Positions 25,201-33,750 of a stretch of DNA of 41,781 bases are shown piece after piece (the first letter of the stretch is position 1; each line of letters opens with the position of its first letter). Where the stretch lies: contig JAZSRC010000013.1 of NCBI GenBank assembly GCA_045538305.1, positions 1-41,781 on the forward strand, in the 5' to 3' direction. The translations under genes were made by a program, and so were the position numbers. The notes under the pieces were generated by a model. It was not told the origin of the DNA, made no database searches, and saw only the letters and a program-made list of their open reading frames with translations. This DNA is from SFHK01 sp045538305. Lineage in GTDB: Bacteria; Bacillota; Clostridia; Christensenellales; Aristaeellaceae.

Positions 25201-25900
25201 TGACGAGGTCGTCCTCGATCAAAAGACCGTCGCCGCTTGAAGTTAAGAGGAAGGGGCGCATCTCGTTTTCATCGACAATGCCGAAGGAATCCATAACGCT
25301 GACTTGCCACGCGGGCCGAATCAACTGAATCGGATCGCCAACTTCAATGGCGTTTTCATATAGCTTTTCTTCGGTCATCCACTGATTTTTGACCGTAAGC
25401 CGGTAGGAATACACTCCGCCCTCCGTGAATGTGTAGGCGCACGATTCCTGATTGGTTTCACCGCTGTCAAATACAACGGCTCCATCCTTTTCAATCGTCA
25501 GACGGTAGGTGGAAGGAAGGGCTGCATTTGCGGAAAAACGGAATTCCGTTTCCGTATTCGGCGACGTCCATGCCGGCGCATCCACGCGGATGTCCGTAAT
25601 GGCGACGGGTACGAATTCGGAATTCACGCTTGAAGCATAGGACTGGGCATAGCTTCCCTCAATGCCGTAAATGGTCTTGTCTTCAATGTCTGTAAATGCG
25701 TTTGGTGCGATCTCCCGAACACTTTCGGGGATGAATACCTTGTTTCCCGGGATCGATGCAAACGCCTCCGATTCGATTTCCAATACGCCGTTTGGAATGG
25801 AAAATATATCGGAAGCCTCTGTCTGTGCTACGCAAACGTCGGGAACCAGGCACAGGGAAAGCGCCAGCAGCAGTGCCAGGAAGCGTAAGCGATATCTCAT
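22274..25900 (-). CDS. Secreted LRR, Big2-repeat protein with C-terminal caspase-like protease domain
   Basis: A 1208-residue protein. Residues 1-25 are a signal peptide. Residues about 30-95 are a BspA-type leucine-rich repeat segment (I-E-S-E-A-F-A-S-I, I-A-P-N-A-F). One or two Ig-like segments follow. About eight Big2 domains (about 265-955) each carry a W-x-S-S-D/N-x-x-V/I-A core and a G-T-x-x-I-T-A strand. The C-terminal domain (about 960-1205) is caspase-like (clan CD): His1026 in L-L-T-H-G-S-H and Cys1068 in C-T-C-H-S-G, 42 residues apart. It contains an EF-hand-like loop, D-S-N-G-D-G-M-V-T-L-S-E, suggesting calcium control. There is no C-terminal anchor. GGAGGA lies five bases before the ATG and a good promoter precedes it. 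The target is unknown. Confidence 0.85.
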   Translation of the reverse strand: MRYRLRFLALLLALSLCLVPDVCVAQTEASDIFSIPNGVLEIESEAFASIPGNKVFIPESVREIAPNAFTDIEDKTIYGIEGSYAQSYASSVNSEFVPVAITDIRVDAPAWTSPNTETEFRFSANAALPSTYRLTIEKDGAVVFDSGETNQESCAYTFTEGGVYSYRLTVKNQWMTEEKLYENAIEVGDPIQLIRPAWQVSVMDSFGIVDENEMRPFLLTSSGDGLLIEDDLVTALKTGFYTVTVSIETEKGTVYAFVPVEVIIPVSEIIIECEQFSLSENSEMLLTARVLPENATYPAVTWQSSDNDIAEIDANGLIHAHMQGDVIITAINQDLEASVSIRITRNVRALTIEPEVLVDPFYTNMTMRLISSATPEEADDHSVTWTSDNPAVASVDSDTGVVSALKQGSATITATANDEGRAQADYEIQVSQGVSEITFTSLPGVLVKGDTFPVEYSLAPADAPEIGLTFTSDNDQVASVTEKGLITAVGPGTCVITAVSHNGIQKTFTVEVAIRETAVDVALNNVFLNPGDTISPMDNFVFIQPANATYQKLTWTSSNPASVKVNASTGVITAQTTGTAVITGTTHYGLKAAFTVNVVTDASVIKKQYVSPTYAVLKTGDAIKLTPSCSPVTKYAAGVWYSSDESVAVIEQGDQVFIRAKAPGTATIYAISSSGIAAKCEVLVNPVFITSLSMSASSLALNNGDSFQLSASYQPSNAQATFLTWQSSDPDVAEVNDKGIVFAKAGGTCRITAETENGLSASCFVIVNTIKMTSATPVNEVISASAGDQVQIAYTFEPAHATPAKFQFKSASPSVAQVDSKTGLITMIAEGETVISAQAADGSGVSFIVSVAVTETPVSAFRVNETDISLRHGESFEIISTVLPENASWAKPRFHSANTDIATVTDSGVITGVSKGTTTVFASVGRDAYEKTLEIKVSVTSDSTTTYRALVVGQFAVPGEEGFLPFSTNSTKGVSDALKRSVIDGNKYSVRLMANNPTPTAFRSALSLLSSQADSNDVTVVFLLTHGSHNATNGYFMETSSGTNIQSGALLDALTEISGDVVLVLCTCHSGRILSNSKVQAVMSEGGRYTGKNGQGRLSILCSSTDTISSYYKIENTSASYDFFTYAFLRALGWDILKDSSLGSPLADSNGDGMVTLSELSKYSRTHTQRAISTFIQMNGTSQFSGNQRQYPSWWFGSGAGELVLFGK

Positions 25901-25938
25901 GAGTTTCCTCCATGTTCGACAGAAAATTATCCAACTAT

Positions 25939-25967
25939 ATTATATAATAACTTTCTTGTTACTGCAA
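25939..25967 (-). promoter_or_regulatory. Promoter of the caspase-like protein gene
   Basis: On the minus strand TTGCAG (25962-25967) and TATAAT (25939-25944), 17-base spacer, about 40 bases before the ATG. Confidence 0.7.
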
Positions 25968-26002
25968 TAGCCTCCAATATAAATTATGGTTTTACACATT
26001 CT

Positions 26003-26917
26003 TTATAGCATAAGACCGTCAATTTCACTATCCGACAGTGCGTTCTGAAGCGCGCGGTTAATGCCGTCTGCGATCATATCGGATGCATCCGATATCATAT
26101 CGTCCACTTCGCGTGGGGTTACGATCATTTCGCCGATCTCGTTTTCAAAAAGCGCGCGAGTGATTTCGTCAAGCGTCTGAGTTTCCGCTTCGCCTTCAGA
26201 CATCATTTCCAGCGCGTCCCGCGCGAGCGTGGAGGCGTATACCACTGTTGGCATGCCGATGGCGATTACCTTTACGCCCAATTCCGCTTCGCTTAATGCT
26301 CGTCTGTGATTGCCGACGCCCGAACCTGGCTGTATACCGGTATCCGACAGCTGAATACTGACGCCTACCCGCCTTGACGAACGCGCTGCAAGACTGTCTA
26401 TACAGATAATGCACCTAGGATGAATTTCGCGGACCAGGGCGCTTACGGTTTCCATTGTTTCAAGACCGGTTACGCCTAATACGCCCGGCGCAATGGCGCA
26501 TACGTTTTTCAGCCGCTCGTCCACCTGGTCCGGAAGCTCCTGTATCAGATGGCGGGTTACCAGCGTTTTGTCAACGCATTTCGGGCCCAATGCATCCGGC
26601 GTAACCATACGGTTTCCGAGTCCCACAACCAATACGGGCGCATCCATTTCGTCCGGCGGCAGCATGCGCATGATTTCTTCACCCAGTACGTTGGATACCG
26701 CCCGCCTTGATTCCGGATCGCGCGTGCGGACGCCTTCGCATTCCAGCGTCAGATATGTGCCTTTCGTCTTCTGAAGCGTCCGGGCTGCCTGATCTGTCTG
26801 AACCACCACTTCTGTTACGTGAACGCCCGATTCCTCCCAGTGATTCACCTGAACGCCCGGAACGCTGCCGGCGGCGTTGAAGGCCTCCATGGCGAGGTCT
26901 GTACGAATCTGCTTCAT
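26003..26917 (-). CDS. gpr: GPR endopeptidase (spore germination protease)
   Basis: A 304-residue aspartic-type protease (family A25) that degrades small acid-soluble spore proteins during germination. It is made as a zymogen in the forespore. The opening R-T-D-L-A-M-E-A matches the family's propeptide cleavage region. Conserved segments include V-V-G-L-G-N-R-x-V-T-P-D-A-L-G-P and the I-D-S-L-A-A-R-S-S-R-R-V-G loop. The length is slightly shorter than the 370 residues of Bacillus enzymes. AAGAAGGG lies seven bases before the ATG. A possible sigma-G/F type promoter lies upstream. It is strong evidence that the organism forms spores. Confidence 0.95.
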   Translation of the reverse strand: MKQIRTDLAMEAFNAAGSVPGVQVNHWEESGVHVTEVVVQTDQAARTLQKTKGTYLTLECEGVRTRDPESRRAVSNVLGEEIMRMLPPDEMDAPVLVVGLGNRMVTPDALGPKCVDKTLVTRHLIQELPDQVDERLKNVCAIAPGVLGVTGLETMETVSALVREIHPRCIICIDSLAARSSRRVGVSIQLSDTGIQPGSGVGNHRRALSEAELGVKVIAIGMPTVVYASTLARDALEMMSEGEAETQTLDEITRALFENEIGEMIVTPREVDDMISDASDMIADGINRALQNALSDSEIDGLML

Positions 26918-26951
26918 GAATGAACCCTTCTTTCTGAATTCTTCTGCATAT

Positions 26952-26980
26952 TATTGTGGCGCTAATGGAAAAATCGATGC
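26952..26980 (-). promoter_or_regulatory. Possible forespore (sigma-F/G) promoter of gpr
   Basis: On the minus strand GCATC (26976-26980) and CACAATA (26952-26958) with a 17-base spacer approximate the sigma-G consensus GMATR-N17/18-CATNNTA, each with one mismatch. Forespore control of gpr is known in Bacillus, but the match is imperfect. Confidence 0.4.
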
Positions 26981-27057
26981 ATACCGCCAATCGTTAAAGC
27001 CAAATTCATATGAGTATGCTATAATAAACTCATACATACCTGTCTGGAGGGCAATGT

Positions 27058-28461
27058 ATGAGCCTGAATTATTCCCGCCGTCAGGCGCTGAAAGCAATTT
27101 TGCTGCTTGCATGGCCTACGGTGCTTGAACAGATTCTTTCCACTGCCGTTTCCTATGTCGATACTGCGATGGTCGGGCGCATTGATAAATATGCTTCCGC
27201 CGCCGTGAGCGCAACGATGACGGTAAACTGGCTGATCGGCAGCTGCGTTTCGGCACTGGCGATCGGCTTTTTGTCCTATATTTCAAGGGCAATCGGTGCG
27301 AAAGAAGAAGAGCTTGCCAAGCGCGCCGCCGCGCAGACGGTGATCGCAGCGCTGTTTTCGGGCACGCTGTTTACGGTGCTTACGCTGTCGTTGGCCAGGT
27401 ATATTCCCGGTTGGATGAATGCGGACGAGGAAATCCGCGTGCTCGCCGGGCAATACTTCTTTATCATCTATACGCCGATGATTTTCCGCGCGGCAATTAT
27501 CGTTTTTGGAACCGTGCTTCGTGCGGCGGGCGATACCAAAACGCCCATGAAGGTAAATGTCGTTACCAATATTATCAATGTGATTCTGAACTTCTTCCTG
27601 ATTTTTGAAGCGAGAGAGGTTTCGGTTTTCGGTTATGCCTTCACACTTCCCGGCGCAAATCTTGGCGTTATCGGCGCTGCAATCGGAAGTGCGGTTGCAT
27701 TTGTGATTGGCGGCGCGTGGATGACATTCGCGCTTTATAAAAGCCCCATCGTTTCACCCAAGGGCATTAAGCTCAGGCCTGATAAGGAAATACTGAAGCC
27801 GTGCCTTCTGATTGCGCTCCCGGCAGCGCTTCAGATGTTTGCTACTTCCCTGGGCTATGTAGCGTTTTCCGCCATCATCAATACCATCGGAACGACGGCA
27901 ACCGCTGCTCACGGCATTGCCAATACGGCGGAGAGCGCGTTCTACATTCCCGGCTACGGCATGCAGGCTGCGGCTTCGACGCTGATCGGAAACGCATACG
28001 GCGAAAGAAACATCGATAAGATGCGCGCGATCTCGCGCATGCTTCTGATCATTGAAACCATTGTTATGTTTATTTCGGGCGCGCTGTTGTTTGCGTATGC
28101 GGAGAATATGATGGCTCTGTTTACGGACGATCGCGATGTTATCCGCCTTGGCGCCAGAGTTTTGAGAATGGTTGCGGTTTCCGAACCGATATACGGCGTT
28201 ACCGTAATCATCGAAGGCATATTCAGAGGCGTTGGAGATACGCTGCACACCTTTATTTTTAGTGTATCCGGTATGTGGGGCGTTCGCATTCTCGGAACGT
28301 TCATCTGCGTTATCGGTTTTGATATGGATCTTACCGCCGCATGGGCCTGCATGATCGCTCATAACGTTGCGCTTGGCATTCTTCTTACCATCCGCTATCG
28401 CTGCGGCAGGTGGAATCCGCTTACCAACGGTAAGGAACTTCAAAGAAGGGCAAATGCATGA
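27058..28461 (+). CDS. MATE family efflux transporter
   Basis: A 467-residue integral membrane protein with about twelve predicted helices in two repeated halves, the normal MATE architecture. The N-terminal L-L-A-W-P-T-V-L-E-Q and V-D-T-A-M-V-G-R segments are characteristic, as is V-L-R-A-A-G-D-T-K-T-P at the end of helix 5 or 6. MATE proteins export cationic drugs or metabolites using Na+ or H+ gradients; the substrate is unknown. GGAGGG lies six bases before the ATG. Its stop codon overlaps the start of the pseudouridine synthase gene. Confidence 0.92.
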   Translation: MSLNYSRRQALKAILLLAWPTVLEQILSTAVSYVDTAMVGRIDKYASAAVSATMTVNWLIGSCVSALAIGFLSYISRAIGAKEEELAKRAAAQTVIAALFSGTLFTVLTLSLARYIPGWMNADEEIRVLAGQYFFIIYTPMIFRAAIIVFGTVLRAAGDTKTPMKVNVVTNIINVILNFFLIFEAREVSVFGYAFTLPGANLGVIGAAIGSAVAFVIGGAWMTFALYKSPIVSPKGIKLRPDKEILKPCLLIALPAALQMFATSLGYVAFSAIINTIGTTATAAHGIANTAESAFYIPGYGMQAAASTLIGNAYGERNIDKMRAISRMLLIIETIVMFISGALLFAYAENMMALFTDDRDVIRLGARVLRMVAVSEPIYGVTVIIEGIFRGVGDTLHTFIFSVSGMWGVRILGTFICVIGFDMDLTAAWACMIAHNVALGILLTIRYRCGRWNPLTNGKELQRRANA

Positions 28462-29417
28462 GGGAGATTATTGTAACCAAAGCGGATGACGGAAAACGCG
28501 TCGATCGGTGGCTGAAGGCGGCGGCCCCTTCGCTGCCCGGTGGGCTGATACAAAAATACATTCGACTGAAGCGCATAAAGCGAAACGGAAAAGCGGCGAA
28601 AGCAGACGAGCATATCGCAGTCGGCGATATGATGAGCCTTTACATTGAGGATGAGTTTTTTCATCAGCCGGAAAAAAAGGATAAGCTGCTTTCCTCCTTC
28701 CGTGCAAACGTATCTATTGTGTATGAGGACGAACATATACTGCTTGCCGACAAACGACCGGGGCTCATTGCGCATCCGGACGAAAACGAAAAGGTAAATA
28801 CACTCCTTACGCACATTCGTGCGTACCTGTATCAGAAGGGAGAAGGCAGCGCAAACGGCGGCTTTATGCCTGTGCTTGTAAACCGTATAGATCGGTTTAC
28901 CGGAGGAATCGTAATTTGCGCGAAAACCGAGGAGGCTATGCGCGTTCTTTCCGACAAAATCCGTCTGCGTGAAATTGAAAAGCAGTATTTGTGCCTTGCG
29001 GAAGGGAAACTGAACCCGGAAAGCGGGTCGCTTGACGGCTTCATCGTAAACCCGGAAGGAAAAGGCCGCGTAAAGGCGCTTAAAGAATTTGTACCCGGAG
29101 CAAAAAAAGCGCGGACGCTGTACCGTACGATTTCCTACGACGGAAAAAACTCGCTTGTGGAATGCACTCTGATTACCGGACGAACGCATCAGATCCGCGC
29201 GCAGTTTGCCTCTGTGGGACATCCGCTTGCAGGCGACAGAGCCTATGGCGCACGGCCGGACGGGGATATGCATTATCAGGCGCTGTATTCGTATAAGTTA
29301 ACCTTCCGGTTTCAGACCGACGCCGGTGCGCTTGCCTATCTGAATGGGAAAAGCTTTCAGGTAAAAAGCGTACCGTTTGCGGGAAAAATGTATGATGCCA
29401 AAATAAAAAAACAATAG
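28458..29417 (+). CDS. RluA-family RNA pseudouridine synthase
   Basis: A 319-residue enzyme that isomerises uridine to pseudouridine in rRNA or tRNA. An S4-like RNA-binding segment covers about residues 1-65 and the catalytic domain about 85-300. The catalytic Asp145 lies in V-N-R-I-D-R-F-T-G-G, a variant of the usual H-R-L-D-R-x-T-S-G. C-T-L-I-T-G-R-T-H-Q-I-R-A-Q is the second family motif. The ATG overlaps the MATE stop codon. The exact RNA position cannot be inferred. Confidence 0.92.
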   Translation: MREIIVTKADDGKRVDRWLKAAAPSLPGGLIQKYIRLKRIKRNGKAAKADEHIAVGDMMSLYIEDEFFHQPEKKDKLLSSFRANVSIVYEDEHILLADKRPGLIAHPDENEKVNTLLTHIRAYLYQKGEGSANGGFMPVLVNRIDRFTGGIVICAKTEEAMRVLSDKIRLREIEKQYLCLAEGKLNPESGSLDGFIVNPEGKGRVKALKEFVPGAKKARTLYRTISYDGKNSLVECTLITGRTHQIRAQFASVGHPLAGDRAYGARPDGDMHYQALYSYKLTFRFQTDAGALAYLNGKSFQVKSVPFAGKMYDAKIKKQ

Positions 29418-29421
29418 CTGC

Positions 29422-29462
29422 AAAACGCGAATGACGCATAAACCGGCGTGTTCGCGTTTTTT
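29422..29462 (+). terminator. Terminator after the pseudouridine synthase gene
   Basis: AAAACGCGAA pairs with TTCGCGTTTT (29422-29431 with 29451-29460) around a 19-base loop that can pair further, followed by more T. Confidence 0.75.
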
Positions 29463-29537
29463 CATTGTTTTTATACATAGAATTCGGTATGTGTGAATAT
29501 ATTATGCTGAGTATTACGATCAGGAAGGGGTATATCT

Positions 29538-30308
29538 ATGGAAAGGATCAGCGTGCTTATTGCCGACGACAATCAGGCATTGATTAGGCTGATAGCGGAT
29601 TCACTTTCACATAAGCAGGATATTGAAATTGTTGCCACAGCCCGGGACGGCGTGGAGGCGCTTGAACAAATTGAAACGCATTGCCCGGATGTTTTGCTTC
29701 TGGATATTGTTATGCCGAGGCTGGACGGGTTTTCCACCCTGGAAATGCTTGGAAAGATGGACCTCCCCAAGCGCCCGCGTGTGATCATGCTTACCGGACT
29801 TACCCGGGACGATTTCATCACGCGCGCTATGCGTCTGGGCGCGGATTACTATATGATCAAGCCGATTGACATGCAGCAGCTGTATTTGAGGATACTGGAA
29901 ACCGTAAAAACCGAGGACGTCAATCCGGTGCTGATGGATGAGCGCGACGACTTTGCCGTCAGCGCGGATGAACGCGTAACCAACATATTCCTGTCCATCG
30001 GTATTCCTGCGCATATCAAGGGCTATGCTTATCTGCGCGAGGCCGTGAAAATGGTGATGGAGGATCACGACCTGATTAACCGGATTACGAAGGAACTGTA
30101 TCCCGGCATCGCCAGGCGCTTTTCCACCACGCCCAGCAAGGTGGAGAGGGCTATGCGCCATGCAATTGAAGTGGCATGGAGCCGCGGGCGATTGGACAGT
30201 GTGAATCGTATCTACGGCTATAAGGTTTTTTCTCCCGATGACAAGCCCACCAACGGTGAATTTATCGCCCTAGTAGCGGATAAGTTATCTCTGGTCAGAA
30301 GCGCATGA
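29538..30308 (+). CDS. spo0A: Stage 0 sporulation transcription factor Spo0A
   Basis: A 256-residue response regulator, the master switch for sporulation. The receiver domain (1-125) has the acidic pair Asp10-Asp11, phosphoacceptor Asp56 in L-L-L-D-I-V-M-P and Lys108 in M-I-K-P-I-D. The Spo0A C-terminal DNA-binding domain follows a linker: V-T-N-I-F-L-S-I-G-I-P-A-H-I-K-G-Y and the recognition helix near V-E-R-A-M-R-H-A-I-E-V-A-W-S-R-G. AGGAAGGGG precedes the ATG. Unlike many Clostridia, spoIVB is not next to it. I could not identify a convincing sigma-H promoter or 0A box upstream. Confidence 0.97.
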   Translation: MERISVLIADDNQALIRLIADSLSHKQDIEIVATARDGVEALEQIETHCPDVLLLDIVMPRLDGFSTLEMLGKMDLPKRPRVIMLTGLTRDDFITRAMRLGADYYMIKPIDMQQLYLRILETVKTEDVNPVLMDERDDFAVSADERVTNIFLSIGIPAHIKGYAYLREAVKMVMEDHDLINRITKELYPGIARRFSTTPSKVERAMRHAIEVAWSRGRLDSVNRIYGYKVFSPDDKPTNGEFIALVADKLSLVRSA

Positions 30309-30318
30309 CGCTTAGCGA

Positions 30319-30348
30319 TTGACGGGAATTCAGTAGTTATGCTACAAT
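30319..30348 (+). promoter_or_regulatory. Promoter of the cupin gene
   Basis: TTGACG (30319-30324) and TACAAT (30343-30348), 18-base spacer, beginning ten bases after the spo0A stop. Confidence 0.65.
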
Positions 30349-30381
30349 GGATGAAACGATATACTGTAGGAGGATATGAGT

Positions 30382-30702
30382 ATGGTAGTGTTTCATAAGG
30401 ATACATCCGTAGTTAACTGCGAGCCCGGCGTAACCCGCCGTGTTCTTGCGTATAATGAAAAGCTGATGATGTGCGAAATTCATTTTGAAGCAGGGGCGCG
30501 CGGCGATATGCATGCGCATGTACATGAGCAGGTAAGCTATGTAAAAGCGGGAGAATTTGAATTCACAGTCGCAGGTGAATGCACTCTCGTCAAAGAGGGC
30601 GACAGCATCCTGATTCCTTCCGGCGCGCAGCACGGCGTACTTGCAAAAACCGAGGGCGTGCTGGTGGACGTATTTTCGCCCATGAGGGAAACGTTCGTCT
30701 GA
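30382..30702 (+). CDS. Small cupin-domain protein
   Basis: A 106-residue single-domain cupin. The first metal motif is H-A-H-V-H-E-Q with a following A-G-E-F-E-F, and the second is I-P-S-G-A-Q-H-G-V. Together they give the three His and one Glu that normally hold a metal ion. Such small cupins may be isomerases, dioxygenases or sugar-binding proteins; the reaction cannot be told. Of two in-frame ATG codons I chose 30382, eight bases from AGGAGG; the ATG at 30376 is only two bases away. Confidence 0.8.
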   Translation: MVVFHKDTSVVNCEPGVTRRVLAYNEKLMMCEIHFEAGARGDMHAHVHEQVSYVKAGEFEFTVAGECTLVKEGDSILIPSGAQHGVLAKTEGVLVDVFSPMRETFV

Positions 30703-30785
30703 TGATGACGGAGATGCCAAACGATTTATAAAATCATGGACACAGCATAGTGAAGCGGCTTTATAGCCTTTTATTGCTTAAAACT

Positions 30786-30826
30786 GAAAAATCCGCCTTT
30801 AACAGCGATGTTGAAAGCGGATTTTT
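30786..30826 (+). terminator. Terminator downstream of the cupin gene
   Basis: AAAATCCGC pairs with GCGGATTTT, the stem continues imperfectly inward, and the right arm ends in T5. Confidence 0.8.
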
Positions 30827-30921
30827 GCATGCAATGCATACGGTAAGCAGGCTTGCGCCTTTCCGTCCCTCTATGCCGCTTCCGTGACGATTTTGGAATT
30901 AGGAGGGCGAGGCGGCCAAAC

Positions 30922-30951
30922 TTGACATATGTAAATTATGTGTGATATACT
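30922..30951 (+). promoter_or_regulatory. Promoter of the GH116-type gene
   Basis: A perfect TTGACA (30922-30927) and TATACT (30946-30951) with an 18-base spacer. Transcription would start within about ten bases of the ATG at 30967, leaving a very short leader. Confidence 0.7.
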
Positions 30952-30966
30952 CCGGGCGTATTCTGG

Positions 30967-33624
30967 ATGAAGTTGATTCGGAAGGGATGGATTCGTATAA
31001 AGGGTAAGATTTACCGCGGCGATAAGCGCCGCGAAATTTCGTTTCCGGTCGGCGGTATCGGAACGGGCTGCATTGGTCTGGATGGTTACGGGCGGCTTCG
31101 CGATTGGGAAATCTATAACCGGCCTAACAAGCTGAGTTTGAACGGATATTCTCACTTCGCGGTGAAGGCGGAAAAGGACGGCAAAGTGATCGATGCACGG
31201 ATCATGAATGCTGATCTGCCTCCGACTTACATGGGCGAGGTAATGAGCGCGGCGACCAATTTCGGAAATATAGAAGGCAGTGCCGCAAAGTCCACCCTGT
31301 GCTCGAATTACGGCTTTGGCCCCGGCCGCGCATTGCTGACCGGCATGCCGCATTTCAGGGATTGTGATTTTTTAGGAGCGTTTCCCTTTGCAAAGGTGAC
31401 GTTTAAAGACGATAAGTTTCCGGGCTGTGCAGCGCTGTCTGCATTCAATCCGTTTATTCCGCTCGACGAGGACGCTTCCAGCATTCCGGCGGGCTTTTAT
31501 ACCGTGACGCTGACCAATACGCAATCATCAACAATCGATTATACGGCCGCGCTGTCTTTGAGCAATCCCTTTGGCGGCATGCATGAGACGAAGTGGATTC
31601 AGAATTCCGAAATAACAGCGATTGAGTTGTATGACCGGGAGAATGAGAATTCGGATCATCCGGACTATGGTCGACTGATGATGGCGGTAAATGCGGCGGA
31701 GACGGTTTCAGTTCAGCAGAACTGGTTCCGCGGATCGTGGTTTGACGATCTGAGCATGTTCTGGCACGATTTTACAACGCCCGGCCCGCTCAGGCAGCGC
31801 GTGTATCAGCCCAATCCGAAATGGAAGGGCTGGGTGGATACCGCGACAATGGCCGTGCATGTTTCGCTTAAGCCGGGCGAGACGCGTGAAATTCGTTTCG
31901 TCATTGCTTGGTACATACCAAACTACGTCAATTACTGGAACCCGGTGCGCGAAGAAGAAGGACTGAAGAGGCATTGGAAGAACTTTTATGCGACGATGTT
32001 CGGATCGGTCCGGGAGGTTGCCGAATGCGCTTTAACGCGCTGGGACGAACTGAAGAACCGCACAGAAGCTTTTGCGGACGCGCTGTACGGCAGCGATCTT
32101 CCCGAAAGCGCGCTGGACGCGGTTGGTGCAAACATTGCCGTTTTAAAGAGCCCCACATGTGTGCGTTTGACAAACGGCGAATTTTACGGCTGGGAGGGCT
32201 GCGGCTTGAATGTCGGCAGCTGTGAGGGCAGCTGTACGCACGTATGGAATTATGCCTTTGCGCTGCCGTTTCTCTTCCCGCGTCTGGAACGCTCCATGCG
32301 CGAACTGGACTATACGTATAATCAGCGTCCCGACGGCGGTATGGCCTTCCGCCTTCAGCTGCCGCTGGGCAGGGAACGTTCCGGCTTTATGCCCTGTGTG
32401 GATGGCGAGATGGGCGGCGTGATCAAGTCCTACCGTGAATGGAAGATCATGGGCGATGATGAATGGCTGAAAAAATGGTGGCCGAAAATCAAAAAATCGC
32501 TGGAATTTGCATGGTCTGAGGAAAATGCATGCAGATGGGATCCCGAAAAGAGCGGCGTGATTACCGGACGTCAGCATCATACGCTGGATATGGAGCTGTT
32601 CGGGCCAAACGCATGGCTGAACACCTTCTATTTGGCGGCGCTTAAGGCGGCTTCGGAGATGGCGCAGCGCGTGGGAGACGCGGATGCGGAAATGTACCGC
32701 GAACTGTATCGCAAGGGGCGCGAATATACCGAGCGCGAGCTGTTTAACGGTGAATACTTTATTCAGAAGGTCGATCTGAATGATGCTAACGTGCTTGATC
32801 CGTATGAGGGCGGCTCGATGGCCGGCTCTGTGCGTTTTTCCTATTGGAATGAAGAAACCGGCGAGCTGAAGTATCAGATCGGCGAAGGCTGCGGCATTGA
32901 TCAGGTTTTAGGGCAGTGGATGAGCGATATGAGCGGGCTGGGCGAGGTGCTGGACGGCGAAAAAGTGGCGTTGGCGCTTAAAGCGATTTACCGGCACAAC
33001 TTTCATTCCGAGCTGCGCGAGCATGCCAATCCCTGCCGCGTTTACGGTCTGAACGATGAGGCGGGCACGGTAATCTGCCAGTGGCCGGAGTATGTCAGAA
33101 AGCCCATTGTACCGGTACCGTATGCCGAGGAAACGATGCATGGCTTTGAATATCAGGCCGCGACGCATCTGATCGCCCGCGGCTATGAAAAAGAAGGCCT
33201 TGAAATGGTACGGGCGGTGCGCGACCGTTACGACGGTTATCGCAGAAGTCCGTGGAGTGAAATGGAATGCGGTTCAAACTATGCGCGCAGTATGGCAAGC
33301 TTCGCACTGATGTTGATTTATTCAGGCATTCGGTACGATATGCCCGATAAGAAGATGGGCTTTACGCCGCTCAGGGGCGAGGGAACGTTCTTCTGGTCGC
33401 TGGAGGGCGCATGGGGCACGGTAACAGTCGACCGGAACGGTATGCTTCTCAAGGTTATTGAGGGCTGTTTGAGGCTGTGCGCGCTGGTGACGTCGTTTGA
33501 GATCGGCCGGGTATTGGCCGGGGGCGCTTCAAAGACTTTCGTCCGAACGGTAGATGGCGCTTTGTTTGACGAGGAGATTGAAATTAATGCGGGCGAAACG
33601 CTGTATGCAAGCCGGAAAGAATAA
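30967..33624 (+). CDS. GH116-type glycosidase (GBA2-like, DUF608)
   Basis: An 885-residue protein related to bile-acid beta-glucosidase/non-lysosomal glucosylceramidase and to archaeal and bacterial GH116 beta-glucosidases and beta-xylosidases. The N-terminal beta-sandwich domain opens with R-E-I-S-F-P-V-G-G-I-G-T-G-C-I-G. The C-terminal (alpha/alpha)6-barrel domain (about 370-800) has C-E-G-S-C-T-H-V-W-N-Y-A, then H-H-T-L-D-M-E-L-F-G-P-N-A-W-L-N-T-F-Y-L-A-A-L. There is no signal peptide. The ATG at 30967 lacks a recognisable ribosome binding site and the predicted leader is very short; no other in-frame start is better placed. It stands alone, without a transporter or regulator beside it. 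Confidence 0.85.
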   Translation: MKLIRKGWIRIKGKIYRGDKRREISFPVGGIGTGCIGLDGYGRLRDWEIYNRPNKLSLNGYSHFAVKAEKDGKVIDARIMNADLPPTYMGEVMSAATNFGNIEGSAAKSTLCSNYGFGPGRALLTGMPHFRDCDFLGAFPFAKVTFKDDKFPGCAALSAFNPFIPLDEDASSIPAGFYTVTLTNTQSSTIDYTAALSLSNPFGGMHETKWIQNSEITAIELYDRENENSDHPDYGRLMMAVNAAETVSVQQNWFRGSWFDDLSMFWHDFTTPGPLRQRVYQPNPKWKGWVDTATMAVHVSLKPGETREIRFVIAWYIPNYVNYWNPVREEEGLKRHWKNFYATMFGSVREVAECALTRWDELKNRTEAFADALYGSDLPESALDAVGANIAVLKSPTCVRLTNGEFYGWEGCGLNVGSCEGSCTHVWNYAFALPFLFPRLERSMRELDYTYNQRPDGGMAFRLQLPLGRERSGFMPCVDGEMGGVIKSYREWKIMGDDEWLKKWWPKIKKSLEFAWSEENACRWDPEKSGVITGRQHHTLDMELFGPNAWLNTFYLAALKAASEMAQRVGDADAEMYRELYRKGREYTERELFNGEYFIQKVDLNDANVLDPYEGGSMAGSVRFSYWNEETGELKYQIGEGCGIDQVLGQWMSDMSGLGEVLDGEKVALALKAIYRHNFHSELREHANPCRVYGLNDEAGTVICQWPEYVRKPIVPVPYAEETMHGFEYQAATHLIARGYEKEGLEMVRAVRDRYDGYRRSPWSEMECGSNYARSMASFALMLIYSGIRYDMPDKKMGFTPLRGEGTFFWSLEGAWGTVTVDRNGMLLKVIEGCLRLCALVTSFEIGRVLAGGASKTFVRTVDGALFDEEIEINAGETLYASRKE

Positions 33625-33650
33625 CGGCAAAACAGAGACATGATTGCGTG

Positions 33651-33711
33651 AAACAAAAGAAACAGTGAGTCGAAACCCGAATGGGCGACGGACTCACTGT
33701 TTCTTTTGTTT
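33651..33711. terminator. Bidirectional terminator with a 21-bp stem
   Basis: Positions 33651-33671 are the exact reverse complement of 33691-33711, around a 19-base loop. Each arm ends in T-rich sequence on its own strand (TTTCTTTTGTTT), so it can stop both the GH116-type gene and the convergent DUF4272 gene. Confidence 0.9.
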
Positions 33712-33750
33712 GATTGTTTGTAACGTGCCTTTGGCGGTTGGTATGCTGAA

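Noticed and set aside
29461..29537. Sigma-H promoter or 0A boxes upstream of spo0A
   Set aside because: A GAAT and a TATTAT occur, but spacing and -35 elements do not fit, and no TGTCGAA-like box was found.
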